Positions 1 to 9,064 of a DNA stretch of 64,000 nt are shown here, piece by piece. This DNA is from an uncultured Eubacteriales bacterium. GTDB taxonomy: Bacteria; Bacillota; Clostridia; Oscillospirales; Acutalibacteraceae. The first letter of the stretch is position 1; each line of letters opens with the position of its first letter. Below the pieces are notes generated by a model. That model worked only from the letters and a program-made list of their open reading frames with translations. It was not told the DNA's origin and did no database searches. The stretch is taken from the NCBI GenBank assembly GCA_934444695.1, contig CAKSDF010000001.1, positions 1 to 64,000 of the forward strand, written 5' to 3'. Both the position numbers and the translations under genes were made by a program.

Positions 1-207
1 GTAAAGTACGGCGACGTTGACGCAAGCGGAGAGGTTGAAGCAACCGACGCACTGTGGGCACTTCAGGCATATGTAGGCTCGAGACAGCTTGACGACAAAG
101 CTTTCAAGGCTGCCGATGTTAACCTTGACAAAGAGGTCAACACCTCCGATGCACTGGCAATACTTCAGTATGCTGTTAAGCTCCGCGACAAGCTGCCCAT
201 TGCATAA
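1..207 (+). CDS. C-terminal type I dockerin module of a truncated extracellular protein
   Basis: The open frame enters from outside the window and stops at 205-207, giving 68 residues. It holds two dockerin-type duplicated segments: GDVDASGEVEATDALWAL and ADVNLDKEVNTSDALAIL. Each has the Asp/Asn-rich EF-hand-like calcium loop followed by the hydrophobic helix typical of type I dockerins, and the protein ends soon after the second helix. Dockerins bind cohesin modules and attach secreted enzymes to scaffoldins. The catalytic or binding part lies upstream and cannot be seen. A terminator follows at 305-345. The domain call is firm; the activity of the whole protein is unknown. Confidence 0.85.
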   Translation, partial: VKYGDVDASGEVEATDALWALQAYVGSRQLDDKAFKAADVNLDKEVNTSDALAILQYAVKLRDKLPIA

Positions 208-304
208 GTGAACGGCGTTAGAAAAACGTTGTCATTTAAACCGATGTGATTGTTTCTGAAATATAGGAACAGGTGCCGGTTTGATAAAGCTTAATAAAAA
301 CATT

Positions 305-345
305 CCTTCCCCGCAGGGCCGATGCTTTGCGGGGAAGGTTTTTTT
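305..345 (+). terminator. Rho-independent terminator after the dockerin gene
   Basis: An 11-bp perfect stem (CCTTCCCCGCA at 305-315, TGCGGGGAAGG at 328-338) is followed directly by seven T residues. Confidence 0.9.
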
Positions 346-407
346 CGTTGGAACAAGTGCTGTGATGCTTGGTTTTATGCCGCTTGACGCACTTTTATAA
401 TGCAAAA

Positions 408-423
408 TGTTTCACGTGAAACA
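408..423. promoter_or_regulatory. parS: parS site 1
   Basis: Perfect TGTTTCACGTGAAACA, the consensus ParB-binding palindrome known from Bacillus. A/T flanks extend the palindrome to about 24 bp. It is intergenic, far from parA. Confidence 0.9.
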
Positions 424-812
424 TTTTTTAAGATTGCTGCGCGGCGGGCGGCGGGAATGTGATTGGATACATTGCCGTGATACGCGGCGGAAGGATAAAG
501 GAAATATTTTTTATGTGCAACAAGAAGATGCGGAGGTGAGTCTTTGCGATGCGCAGTGGAATGGTGCAGTAAGGAGTTTCCGAGATGTAGAACGGCGGGA
601 AGATGGCAGGAGAGGCTTTACTCGGCGGTCGGCGGGAAAATAGTAGGAAGTGCTTTACATGGCGGGCAACAGGAGGACGGCCGGGGTGTTTTCTGTGATG
701 CGTAGTGAGACGGCGGGGATAGGTTTTCTCGGTGGAAGCGGCGGGGTGGCGGGAGGAGGGGCTTTTTTACATATGCCAATGAAAGGCTCGCGGGAGGTGT
801 GGCCGGAAGGGA

Positions 813-957
813 CGCTGAGGTCGTCTCGGCCGCGCCGAGACGGAAGGGCGCGGGTAATTGCAGCGTTACAGGGAATGGACAGCAGCGGCGATTTATTGCG
901 GGTGTCGGGAAGGGCGGCGGGCCGCCCTTTGGTCAGCTCGAGCTGACCGCCTCAGCG
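813..957 (-). repeat. Cloverleaf intergenic repeat, copy A (degenerate)
   Basis: The outer arms CGCTGAGG and CCTCAGCG bracket hairpin 2 (GTCTCGGCCGCGCCGAGAC at 822-840), an imperfect inner stem (GAAGGGCG against CGCCCTTT) and hairpin 1 (GTCAGCTCGAGCTGAC). The order hairpin 2 then hairpin 1 is treated as minus orientation. No credible gene was found in 208-1353: the small open frames there have no convincing ribosome site or recognisable product. The stretch otherwise holds a terminator, parS site 1, this repeat and a promoter. Confidence 0.7.
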
Positions 958-1137
958 GTACGGCCGGCCGCAGGCTTGTTTTTTCGGTAGATTTGGCGCG
1001 ACAAAAAAGGCCCTGCCGTTTAAGAAAGCTGCTTTGCTTTTTACAAAGCTCATCGATAAAATCCGCAGCGGCGTTCTTTTCCCGCTGCGCCGTCGGGCGA
1101 TGTCGAAAGATCAGGCAGAGAGGGCCGGTATGAGTGC

Positions 1138-1166
1138 TTGACTTTCCCGCATATATTGTATATAAT
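1138..1166 (+). promoter_or_regulatory. Sigma-A-type promoter for the flippase/glycosyltransferase gene
   Basis: TTGACT at 1138-1143, 17-bp spacer, TATAAT at 1161-1166. The predicted leader before the start codon at 1354 is about 180 nt. Confidence 0.8.
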
Positions 1167-1353
1167 AATTTTGTACACCTTATGGTAAAATCGCTTGTTT
1201 TGCGGGAAGGATTCTGCAAAAACTTTTATAAATTTTTTACTGCCTTTTTACTTCTTTTTAACTTCTTTACTTCTTTTTATTGCGGACGGCCTGAAGGCAG
1301 GCACATTTGCGCCGCAATCACTTTTTCAATAAACGCACAGGAGAGCATAGCTA

Positions 1354-3597
1354 ATGAGTCAGATAGACAAGAAAACGGCCAAAGCCCCCCGGAAAAAACC
1401 TAATCGGCTGAAAAAGGTGCTGTCGTTTTTGGCCTTTGCATTGATAAATGTAGGGGTTATAGCATATATAGCAATTAAGGAATTCGGCGGAGGAAACAGC
1501 CGGACCGAGAAGGTGGCCCTTTCCCAGATCAACCTGTTTTTCATCGTGGCGGGTCTTGCCTGCTTTGCGGTCTGCATTCTTATGGAGACCTTTAAATACG
1601 AGGCGATGATACGGGCGACGGCCGGAAAAAGCGACAAACAGACCGCCTTTGAGGTGGCGGTGCTGGGAAAATACTACGACAACATCACACCTTTAGGCGC
1701 AGGCGGTCAGCCATTTCAGATATTTCATCTCAAAAAGCGGGGATATACCGGCGGAACGGCCGCTTCTCTTCCCATTGCGGGATTTGTGGTGCTTCAAATG
1801 GCCTTTGTTTTCCTTGCCATCGTGGTTTTTTCCTTTAACGGCAAGGCCATTGACGAATACCCCCTTATTAAATATTCGGCATACATAGGTCTTTTGTTTT
1901 ATGCCTTTGTGCCCACCGTTATCGTGCTCTTTTCCCTTATGCCGAAAACCTTCGGCAAGATAATAAAAGGGTTTCTGTGGCTTTTCCACAAGGTGCACAT
2001 CGTCAAGAATTTTGAGCAGACCAGTCAGAAGGTCTTTGTTTCCCTTGAGGAATACCGCCAAAGCCTTGTGCTCATTTCAAAGACCCCTATGCTCATTTCA
2101 AAGACATTTTTCTTTTCGCTTATCTATGAGATAGCCCTTATGTCCATGCCCTATTTTGTGCTCAGAGCCTTTGGCGTGCACGAGGGATTTATACATCTTT
2201 TCTCGCTTTGCGTTTTCATTTACGCATCCATTTCCTTTATTCCCACTCCCGGAAACGGCGGTGCGGCCGAAAGTATGTTTTACGCCATATTCTCATCTCT
2301 CGCCGGAAATATGCTTTTCTGGGCGGTGCTTGTGTGGCGTTTCCTTTGCTATTATGCCTTTCTCATTATGGGCATTTTCGTCATCTTTACAAATTCCATG
2401 CGCGGAAAAGGCAGCGTTAAAAAACGAAAGCTCAGCAGCACCGCTTCATCGGTGCAGTTTACCGATACCTTTTTCCCGGTTTCGGACGGGGTTTCTCAGA
2501 CGGTGGACAGTCTTGCCCAGCGTATGAACGAGGCGGGATATTGCTGCGTTGTTTGTCCCTCCTCCGATACCGCCTTTAAGGATCGCTTTTCCTATGACGT
2601 TATACGGGTGCCGTCGGTTAGATTCCCCTTTGCCGGAAAGGTGCCGCTGCCCTCTCTTGAGCGGGGACTTAAAACCAAGCTCAAGGAAGGGAATTTCACC
2701 GCCTTCCACGCCCATTCTCCCTTTGGAATCGGCAAATACGCCCTTAAAATGGGCAAGAGACTTGGTGTGCCGGTCATTGCATCTTTCCACAGTCAGTATT
2801 GCGACGAGCTTATTTCCCTTTCCAAAAACCGTTTTGTAGGAAGACTGCTTTCCAACGCCATTGTCAAGTTCTATTGCCAGGCAAACGAGGTGTGGGCTCA
2901 AAGCCGCAACACCGCCGAGGTGCTGCAAAGCTACGGCTTTAGGGGAGACATTAAAATTGTCGGAAAGGGCACCGAGTTTATCGGGGAATATGTTCCCGAT
3001 GACCGTATTGCCGCCCTTAAAGAGGAGCTGCTCATTCCCGAGGATAAAAAGATACTGCTTTATTTCGGAACGCTCAGTCAGAAGAAAAACGTGCGTCTTG
3101 TCATCGATACCATGCTTGAGCTTAAGGAAACGGGAGACGAATACATCCTGCTTTCGGTTGGCAGAGGGCCGGACGAGGAATACATAAAGAATGTTACCGA
3201 AAAATTAGGGCTTAACGGAAGCATTCTTTTCCTCGGTCATATTGCCGATCGCTCTAAGCTTTTGGCCGTTATTTCCATGGCCGATCTGCTTATTTATCCC
3301 TCTCCCGACAACAGTTTCCCCTCGGTGGTGCGGGAAGCGGCGGCCCTTTCGACACCTTCTCTTGTGGCCGAAGGCTGCGCATCGGAATATATAAGCAACA
3401 ATGTTAACGGATATTTCGCCGAGGCCAATCCCGAGGCCATGGCCGGAAGAATCAAGGAGATTTTTGAAAGCGGAAGTCTTGAGGAAGTGGGAGATGTGGC
3501 CAAAAACACCCTTCCCACCAGTTGGGACGAGATTGTGAGAGAGTCTAATATGCGCTATAAAAAGGCGGCGCGGGAGCTGCAAAAGCGCAGGAAATAG
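1354..3597 (+). CDS. Fused flippase-like (UPF0104/LPG-synthase TM) and GT4 glycosyltransferase
   Basis: 747 residues. Residues about 20-345 are a polytopic membrane domain of the UPF0104/AglD/MprF flippase-like family, with the recognisable GGQPFQIFHLKKRGY segment near 120-135. Residues about 365-740 are a GT4-type glycosyltransferase, with an N-terminal FFPVSDGVSQTV loop, the HAHSPFG segment, and the C-terminal nucleotide-sugar site around SFPSVVREAAAL. The likely role is to glycosylate a membrane lipid or lipid-linked acceptor on the cytoplasmic face, with the membrane part moving or anchoring the product; that role is inferred from the fusion. A GGAGAG ribosome site precedes the ATG. The 3' end runs into a 45-bp tandem repeat. 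Sugar and acceptor are unknown. Confidence 0.8.
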   Translation: MSQIDKKTAKAPRKKPNRLKKVLSFLAFALINVGVIAYIAIKEFGGGNSRTEKVALSQINLFFIVAGLACFAVCILMETFKYEAMIRATAGKSDKQTAFEVAVLGKYYDNITPLGAGGQPFQIFHLKKRGYTGGTAASLPIAGFVVLQMAFVFLAIVVFSFNGKAIDEYPLIKYSAYIGLLFYAFVPTVIVLFSLMPKTFGKIIKGFLWLFHKVHIVKNFEQTSQKVFVSLEEYRQSLVLISKTPMLISKTFFFSLIYEIALMSMPYFVLRAFGVHEGFIHLFSLCVFIYASISFIPTPGNGGAAESMFYAIFSSLAGNMLFWAVLVWRFLCYYAFLIMGIFVIFTNSMRGKGSVKKRKLSSTASSVQFTDTFFPVSDGVSQTVDSLAQRMNEAGYCCVVCPSSDTAFKDRFSYDVIRVPSVRFPFAGKVPLPSLERGLKTKLKEGNFTAFHAHSPFGIGKYALKMGKRLGVPVIASFHSQYCDELISLSKNRFVGRLLSNAIVKFYCQANEVWAQSRNTAEVLQSYGFRGDIKIVGKGTEFIGEYVPDDRIAALKEELLIPEDKKILLYFGTLSQKKNVRLVIDTMLELKETGDEYILLSVGRGPDEEYIKNVTEKLGLNGSILFLGHIADRSKLLAVISMADLLIYPSPDNSFPSVVREAAALSTPSLVAEGCASEYISNNVNGYFAEANPEAMAGRIKEIFESGSLEEVGDVAKNTLPTSWDEIVRESNMRYKKAARELQKRRK

Positions 3598-3745
3598 TTT
3601 CTGCGGGAAACGACGCTGAAGCTGCAAAAAGCACAGAAACGACCTTTACGGGACACAGTGCGCAAGCTGCAAAAATGCAGAAAATCTGTTTTTGCGGGAA
3701 ACGGTGCTAAAGTTGCAAAAATGCAGGAAACTGCTTTTACAGAAA
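3576..3745 (+). repeat. Degenerate 45-46 bp tandem repeat, about 3.7 copies
   Basis: Copies begin at 3576, 3621, 3666 and 3712 with G(C/T)TGCAAAAA. Each carries a GCAGRAAA...TTTYTGCGGGAAACG pattern able to form a small hairpin. The first copy overlaps the last codons and stop of the glycosyltransferase fusion; the rest fill the gap before alr. Confidence 0.75.
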
Positions 3746-3877
3746 ATATTACGGCGGAGAAGACGGCGACCCCGTGAAGGGCCGCATAAAACAGCGGGAC
3801 GGCGCAGGGATACTACCCCATCGACTTAAACGGACGGTGTTAAAAATACCGTCATATCACTCTAGAGGTGTTTTTAC

Positions 3878-5068
3878 TTGTCAGATAAATTTTTCAGAAG
3901 AACCTGGGCGCAGGTTGATCTTGACGCCCTTAAACATAACTTTGAAGTGCTGCGTTCCATCGTGCCGGACAGCGCTCAGATAATGGGCATCGTCAAGGCC
4001 GACGCATACGGCCACGGGGTCGAGATGATCTCTAAAACCCTTTGTGATTTAGGGGTCGACCGACTTGGCGTATCATCCATTTCCGAGGCCGAGCAGCTGC
4101 GTTCCTTCGGCATAAAAAAGCCGGTGCTCATTTTGGGATATACCCCCTGCGAGCTTGCAAAGGAGCTTTTTGAAAACGACATTACCCAGGCGGTTTACGA
4201 TCTCGGTTATGCAAAGGAGCTGTCCGCTGCCGCCGAGGCTGCCGGTGTACGCATAAAGACCCACATTAAGCTTGATGTGGGAATGGGCAGGCTTGGATTT
4301 TTGGCCAAAAACGACAGCTGCATAGACGAGATAAAGCAGGTCGCTGCCCTCGGCGGGCTTGACATCAAGGGAATTTTCACCCATTTCCCCTCGGCCGACC
4401 GGGACGGAGACGACAGCGGAGAGATCACCAAAAAACAGGCGGCGCTTTTTATAAGCCGCTGCAATACCCTTGAAAGACAAGGGATACATTTTGAGACGCG
4501 GCATTGCTGCAACTCGGCAGGATCGCTGACCATCGGCAAGGGTGAGGCAGGGCTAGACTGCGTTAGAGAGGGCATTACACTTTACGGGCTTTCTCCCTCT
4601 GCTGCCCTTAAAGGGGAGGCAAATCTTCGCCCGGTTATGTCCCTTAAAACGGTGGTTTCTATGGTCAAGACCATCGAAAAGGGCGATACGGTCAGCTACG
4701 GAATGACCTTTACGGCCCAGAAAAAAATGAAGCTTGCATCGGTCTGCATAGGCTATGCCGACGGCTATCCCCGCCGCCTTTCTTCAAAGGGATATATGCT
4801 CATAAAGGGGCAGAAGGCTCCCATTGTCGGCAGGGTGTGTATGGATCAGCTGATGCTTGACGTAACAGGCATTGAGGACGTTAAAATCGGCGACGAGGTA
4901 ACGGTTTTCGGAAAGAGCGGAGATGCCGAGCTTTCGGTGGACGAGGTTGCCGCTGCGGCCGACACCATTAACTATGAGCTGATCTGCATTCTCGGAAAAA
5001 GGGTGCCGAGGGTCTTTTTAAAGGACGGAAAGGTGCTTTCGGTGACCGATTATATCAGCAGCCGATGA
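3878..5068 (+). CDS. alr: Alanine racemase
   Basis: 396 residues, the normal length. This PLP enzyme interconverts L- and D-alanine and supplies D-Ala for peptidoglycan in the cytoplasm. The PLP lysine is K40 in the motif VKADAYGHG near the N terminus, and the second catalytic residue is Y274 in SYGMTF from the C-terminal beta domain. The start is TTG at 3878, placed seven bases after GAGGTG; no better start lies nearby. It stands alone between a tandem repeat and intergenic repeat copy B. Identification is firm. Confidence 0.95.
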   Translation: MSDKFFRRTWAQVDLDALKHNFEVLRSIVPDSAQIMGIVKADAYGHGVEMISKTLCDLGVDRLGVSSISEAEQLRSFGIKKPVLILGYTPCELAKELFENDITQAVYDLGYAKELSAAAEAAGVRIKTHIKLDVGMGRLGFLAKNDSCIDEIKQVAALGGLDIKGIFTHFPSADRDGDDSGEITKKQAALFISRCNTLERQGIHFETRHCCNSAGSLTIGKGEAGLDCVREGITLYGLSPSAALKGEANLRPVMSLKTVVSMVKTIEKGDTVSYGMTFTAQKKMKLASVCIGYADGYPRRLSSKGYMLIKGQKAPIVGRVCMDQLMLDVTGIEDVKIGDEVTVFGKSGDAELSVDEVAAAADTINYELICILGKRVPRVFLKDGKVLSVTDYISSR

Positions 5069-5277
5069 TTGCGGAGAGACGGGATCGCCGGGATTTTATA
5101 AACAACAACTATAAAAGCAGATAAGAAGTTATGCTTTGAATAAAGAGAGGACAGACATTTTCGGAAAGGGTTAATTGCCAAGCAACAGATGCTCGAATCC
5201 TGCACAGGGCTTCAGTCACGGGATTTATGGGCGATAAGGCTATCTCGGTACAGTCACAGCCCACCGGGTGCACATCA

Positions 5278-5428
5278 GCCGGCTGAGGCTATCAGCGCAG
5301 CTGATCGGAGGGAGGCTGCCGTAAAGATGCAGCTGCGGTTTGCAAGGTAGGCTTACCTTTCGGGCAAGGGTGCGGGACTGCTGCTCCCTCCGGTCTCGGC
5401 CGGGCCGAGACAGCCTCAGCGGCCGGCC
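5278..5428 (+). repeat. Cloverleaf intergenic repeat, copy B
   Basis: Outer stem GGCTGAGGCT with AGCCTCAGC; hairpin 1 ATCAGC-GCA-GCTGAT (5291-5305); inner stem GGAGGGAG with CTCCCTCC; hairpin 2 GTCTCGGC-CGG-GCCGAGAC (5393-5411). The right flank carries TTAAGCAAC at 5479-5487. The gap 5069-5520 contains no other feature that could be supported. Confidence 0.85.
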
Positions 5429-5520
5429 TAAAGCACAGCCCCTGCCAGCGCATTAAAAGGCGGCAACGGACGGCGGGTTAAGCAACAGCCGAAAAAACAA
5501 AGGGAAAAGGAAGAGGAAAA

Positions 5521-8217
5521 ATGAAGGCACAGGATGTTTTTAACGATCGGTCGGCGGCTTTTTCCCGCTCGCCCCAAAAACGCAGCCGGTATATTCCGAG
5601 AAGTCGGGCTGCCGAGTTTTCCGATCTGACAAAGGGAGCGATGGACCGTCGTCTTTCTCTTGGCGGGGCATGGTCTTTTTGTCTTTTTGACGGCATTTCC
5701 GAAATCGACGGCCGCCTTCTTGAAGCATCGTATGATCTTTCGGAATTTGAAAAAATCGATCTGCCCAAATCCCTTTTAAGGGAGGAAGGACTGCCCTTTT
5801 GCTTTCCCGACATTCCCGACACCGCCAAGACAGCCCTCTTTTGCAGGGATGTTGACGTGGATTTTTCGGGACAAAAGACCTTCCTTGTATTTGAAGGATT
5901 TACGGGGGATCTTGCGGTCTTTATCAACGGCATAGAGGCGGGGTTTTCGTCGGGCAGCGGAAATCTTTGCGAATTTGACGTGACAAGATTTTTATCCCCG
6001 GGGAAAAACCGTTTTTGCATTGTGCTTTTGTCGGTTTGCAAACAAAGCTTTTTTAAATCGGCAAACCAAAGAAAATTTTTTGGAATAACCGAGCCTTTTT
6101 ATCTTTTGACCCGCGAAAAGAGCCACATCTGCGACCTTGTGCTTGAGACCTCCCTTTCGGAGGGCTTTGGTCAGGGGACGGTTACGGCTGCCCTTTCGGG
6201 GGATTTTTTATCTGCCGGAAAATGCCGCCTTTTCGACGAGTATGGGACACTGGTTTCGAGCGGCGATTTTGACGAGGACGGAAAGACCGAGCTTTGCCTG
6301 AATTACCCTCGTCTGTGGTCGACCGAGCAACCCGATCTTTACCTCTTTGAGGCCGAGGTTTGCGGAGAATTTATTTATAAATACATCGGATTCAAACACA
6401 TTGACTTTGACATAAACGAAGGTCTGCGGCTCAACGGGCGGAAAATCCGTTTCAACGGAGGGGTTTACGATTCGGTCGGAAGGACCGAGAGTGAGGTCAA
6501 AAACGACATTTTAACCCTTAAACAAAACCACGTCGATGCCATTGCAATTAAGGGCGGGGATCATCTCGACCGCCTGCTTTCGCTGTGCGACCGTTACGGG
6601 GTGCTTGCAATTGCCGATGTGGGTATAAGTTCAGAAGCCTTTGATCTGGCCGGCAGCCGCCGCATTTACGACGACGGAACAATATTCCCCATTATTGAGG
6701 AGGAAATTGCCGGGAGGATCATTCTCATCAGAAGTCACACCTGCCTTGCGGGAATAGGATTTTTCGATTTCTGCGGAGACGGGAAAAATGTTTATGACGC
6801 CATTTCCCTTTGCAGGGAGCTTTGCGGTGCTCCGATATTTTACGCCGGAGAACCGGCCGACACGGTAAGATCGAGCAGCTTTGAGCAGCGTCCCGACATA
6901 TATTTTACCGACCGTTCCCTTAAAAGCTTTGACGATCCCTTTGCCGGCAAAAAGCCGGTGGCGGTTTTAGGAGAGGCTCCCGAGACCGACGACATACGGG
7001 TGCTTGGGGCCTTTGACCTTTGTCCCTTTGAGCATCTTTGGCAGCTTAAGGCCGCTCATCCCTTCTTTAAGGTTGACGAGATCGATGCAGGATCGGGAGA
7101 TTTTTATATAACCAATCTTTTCGGCTTTTGCTATCTTTCCCACCTTGAGTGTTCCTTTGAGGTTACAAGCAGGGGAAAGGTTACGGCCAAGGGCTTTGTG
7201 GGGGCGCTGCCCCTTTCTCCCGGAAAGTGCGAGAAGGTACACGCCGATTTTGCGCTTCCCGCAGGGGATGAAAACTACATACGTTTTGAATTTAAGCGGC
7301 TGGGCGACTGCAAATGGGCCAAGGACGGATTTTCCGAAGGATCGGTGCAGTTTAAGCTTCCCGATCGTCCTTTCCACAGGACGCGCGGGACGGAAGAATA
7401 TGAAACCGACGGCGGGCAGCAAGGGTTTGACCGCTTTGATATGGCCGACAGCGAGAATGAAGGCTTTGCAGGAAATGCAAGCGGTGCTGCCGATAACACA
7501 GCCGGTAATGTCGCTGATAATGCAGCCGATTATGCAGCTGATAATACCGCTGACAATACCGCTGCGCGGTCGGGCGCTCCCAAAACCGATGAAACCGACG
7601 GAAAGATCGTTATTTCGGGAAAAGATTTCAGATATGTTTTTTCAAAGCTTTCGGGCTCGTTTGAGCTTCTCGAGCACAGAGGAAAGAGGGCTTGCTCATC
7701 TCCTCTTAAATTAAAAATCTTTTGCAACAAGCGGCTTTTGCCCGCCTTTTGCTCGTCCGAGCTGTCGGTTGACGGAGAGCTTGCGGTCATAAGAAGCGAG
7801 GCGGTTTATATGGCCGAGGGTCAAAGCGGAAAACAGAGCTTTGTGGCGGTCTGGTGCATCGACAAAAGGGGCAGGATATCCCTCGACTGCTCGGTGCCTT
7901 CGGGAGATTTTGAAACCGACGGCGTTGGCCTTGACCTGGGTCTTGAAAACACCGATTTTGTCTACTTCGGCAGGGGAGAAAAATCGGGATATACCGGCAT
8001 TTTCAGAACAAAAGGCGATTCCCGCCGACACATACGCTGCTGCCTGTTCGACAAGATAAAACGGCCGCTCTGCGTTTTCTGCAGCGACCGTATGACGGTT
8101 GAAACAAAGGACGGCTTTGCCACCTTTTCGGCAGGTCGTTTTGACGGGGAAAGAGGCCTTTGCGAGCTGTCTCTTTGCATATGTCCAAGCAGGGAAGGCC
8201 GTTTGCTGTTTGAATAG
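5521..8217 (+). CDS. GH2 (beta-galactosidase-like) family protein with degenerate active site
   Basis: 898 residues. The order resembles LacZ-type GH2 enzymes: an N-terminal sugar-binding jelly roll, an Ig-like domain, a TIM-barrel region, and a C-terminal beta-sandwich with VGLDLGLENTDFVYFGRG. The barrel is recognisable at DILTLKQNHVDAI and CDRYGVLAIADVG (about 325-370), but hallmark motifs are lost. The NRHEH position reads GGVYDS, the substrate-binding SHYPN position reads KGGDH, and no GNE acid/base motif is found. VLGEAP near 481 may keep the nucleophile position. An Ala/Asp/Asn-rich insertion lies at about 640-695. No signal peptide was seen. It is probably a pseudoenzyme or has changed chemistry. 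The start is the ATG after AAAAGGAAGAGG. Confidence 0.7.
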   Translation: MKAQDVFNDRSAAFSRSPQKRSRYIPRSRAAEFSDLTKGAMDRRLSLGGAWSFCLFDGISEIDGRLLEASYDLSEFEKIDLPKSLLREEGLPFCFPDIPDTAKTALFCRDVDVDFSGQKTFLVFEGFTGDLAVFINGIEAGFSSGSGNLCEFDVTRFLSPGKNRFCIVLLSVCKQSFFKSANQRKFFGITEPFYLLTREKSHICDLVLETSLSEGFGQGTVTAALSGDFLSAGKCRLFDEYGTLVSSGDFDEDGKTELCLNYPRLWSTEQPDLYLFEAEVCGEFIYKYIGFKHIDFDINEGLRLNGRKIRFNGGVYDSVGRTESEVKNDILTLKQNHVDAIAIKGGDHLDRLLSLCDRYGVLAIADVGISSEAFDLAGSRRIYDDGTIFPIIEEEIAGRIILIRSHTCLAGIGFFDFCGDGKNVYDAISLCRELCGAPIFYAGEPADTVRSSSFEQRPDIYFTDRSLKSFDDPFAGKKPVAVLGEAPETDDIRVLGAFDLCPFEHLWQLKAAHPFFKVDEIDAGSGDFYITNLFGFCYLSHLECSFEVTSRGKVTAKGFVGALPLSPGKCEKVHADFALPAGDENYIRFEFKRLGDCKWAKDGFSEGSVQFKLPDRPFHRTRGTEEYETDGGQQGFDRFDMADSENEGFAGNASGAADNTAGNVADNAADYAADNTADNTAARSGAPKTDETDGKIVISGKDFRYVFSKLSGSFELLEHRGKRACSSPLKLKIFCNKRLLPAFCSSELSVDGELAVIRSEAVYMAEGQSGKQSFVAVWCIDKRGRISLDCSVPSGDFETDGVGLDLGLENTDFVYFGRGEKSGYTGIFRTKGDSRRHIRCCLFDKIKRPLCVFCSDRMTVETKDGFATFSAGRFDGERGLCELSLCICPSREGRLLFE

Positions 8218-8406
8218 GCCATTTTTCCGAAAGACTTTATCGGCATCCGAATGATTGGTTTTGTCGGCATTACTTCATTGAGTTTGGATGATTTTTTCGA
8301 TGATTTTTTTCCGGTGATTTTAACCGATGCCTTTATTTGATGCTTTTACTCGGTGCTTTTATTTGATATTTTAATTTGGTTGTTATTTTTACAGAAGGTT
8401 GATTTT

Positions 8407-8907
8407 ATGTTTAACATAGTTTTGGTCGAGCCGGAAATTCCGCAAAATACCGGCAACATTGCACGCACCTGCGCCGCCACCGGCAGCAGGCTTCATCTCA
8501 TAGAGCCGCTGGGATTTAAGATCGACGACAAAAAACTTAAACGGGCGGGACTGGATTATTGGTGGCTGCTCGACATAAACTATTATAAGAATTTAGACGA
8601 ATTTTTTGAGAAAAACAAGGGGCGGTTTTTCTTCTTTTCCACCAAGGCTCGTAAAAATCACTGCCAGGTGGAATATAAGGACGGGGATTATCTGGTTTTC
8701 GGCAAGGAAACAAAGGGACTGCCCGAAAAGCTGCTTTTTGAACACAAGGACAGCTGCGTGAGGCTGCCCATGCTTTCCGAGGCAAGGAGCCTTAATCTTT
8801 CAAATTCGGTGGCGGTGGGGGTTTATGAGGCCCTTCGCCAAACCGGGTTTAAGAGTCTTGAGCAAGAGGGAAATCTGCGGGATTATTGCTGGGATCAGGC
8901 TGAATAA
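8407..8907 (+). CDS. trmL: tRNA (cytidine/uridine-34-2'-O)-methyltransferase
   Basis: 166 residues, a compact SPOUT-class methyltransferase. It methylates the 2'-OH of the wobble nucleotide of leucine tRNAs using SAM. Motifs seen are the N-terminal NIVLVEPEIPQNTGNIARTC, FGKETKGLPE and the C-terminal knot region LSEARSLNLSNSVAVGVYE. The ATG at 8407 follows AGAAGG; the longer upstream frame begins in low-complexity T-rich sequence and was not used. The 190 bp upstream is a degenerate T-rich simple repeat. Confidence 0.93.
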   Translation: MFNIVLVEPEIPQNTGNIARTCAATGSRLHLIEPLGFKIDDKKLKRAGLDYWWLLDINYYKNLDEFFEKNKGRFFFFSTKARKNHCQVEYKDGDYLVFGKETKGLPEKLLFEHKDSCVRLPMLSEARSLNLSNSVAVGVYEALRQTGFKSLEQEGNLRDYCWDQAE

Positions 8908-9064
8908 AAAGGGGAACAGGAAGGATTTACTTTGCGATATCGCCGCCGGACAAATGGGGCAGAGGTTTTTGTCTGCGGATGTTGCATATGTTATCTGTTG
9001 TTATCTGTGTTACATACGCTTAGGGTTTGACTGTCGTCGGCCGTTTATCGGAGGAACTGAATTT

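Noticed and set aside
407..1133. Several small plus-strand open frames (78, 98, 63 and 91 residues)
   Set aside because: They overlap each other and repeat copy A, have Arg/Gly-rich composition from GC-rich palindromes, and lack ribosome sites or recognisable domains.
8221..8400. T-rich segment before trmL as a regulatory RNA
   Set aside because: It is a degenerate simple repeat (GATGCTTTTA/CGGTGCTTTTA units) without stable pairing.
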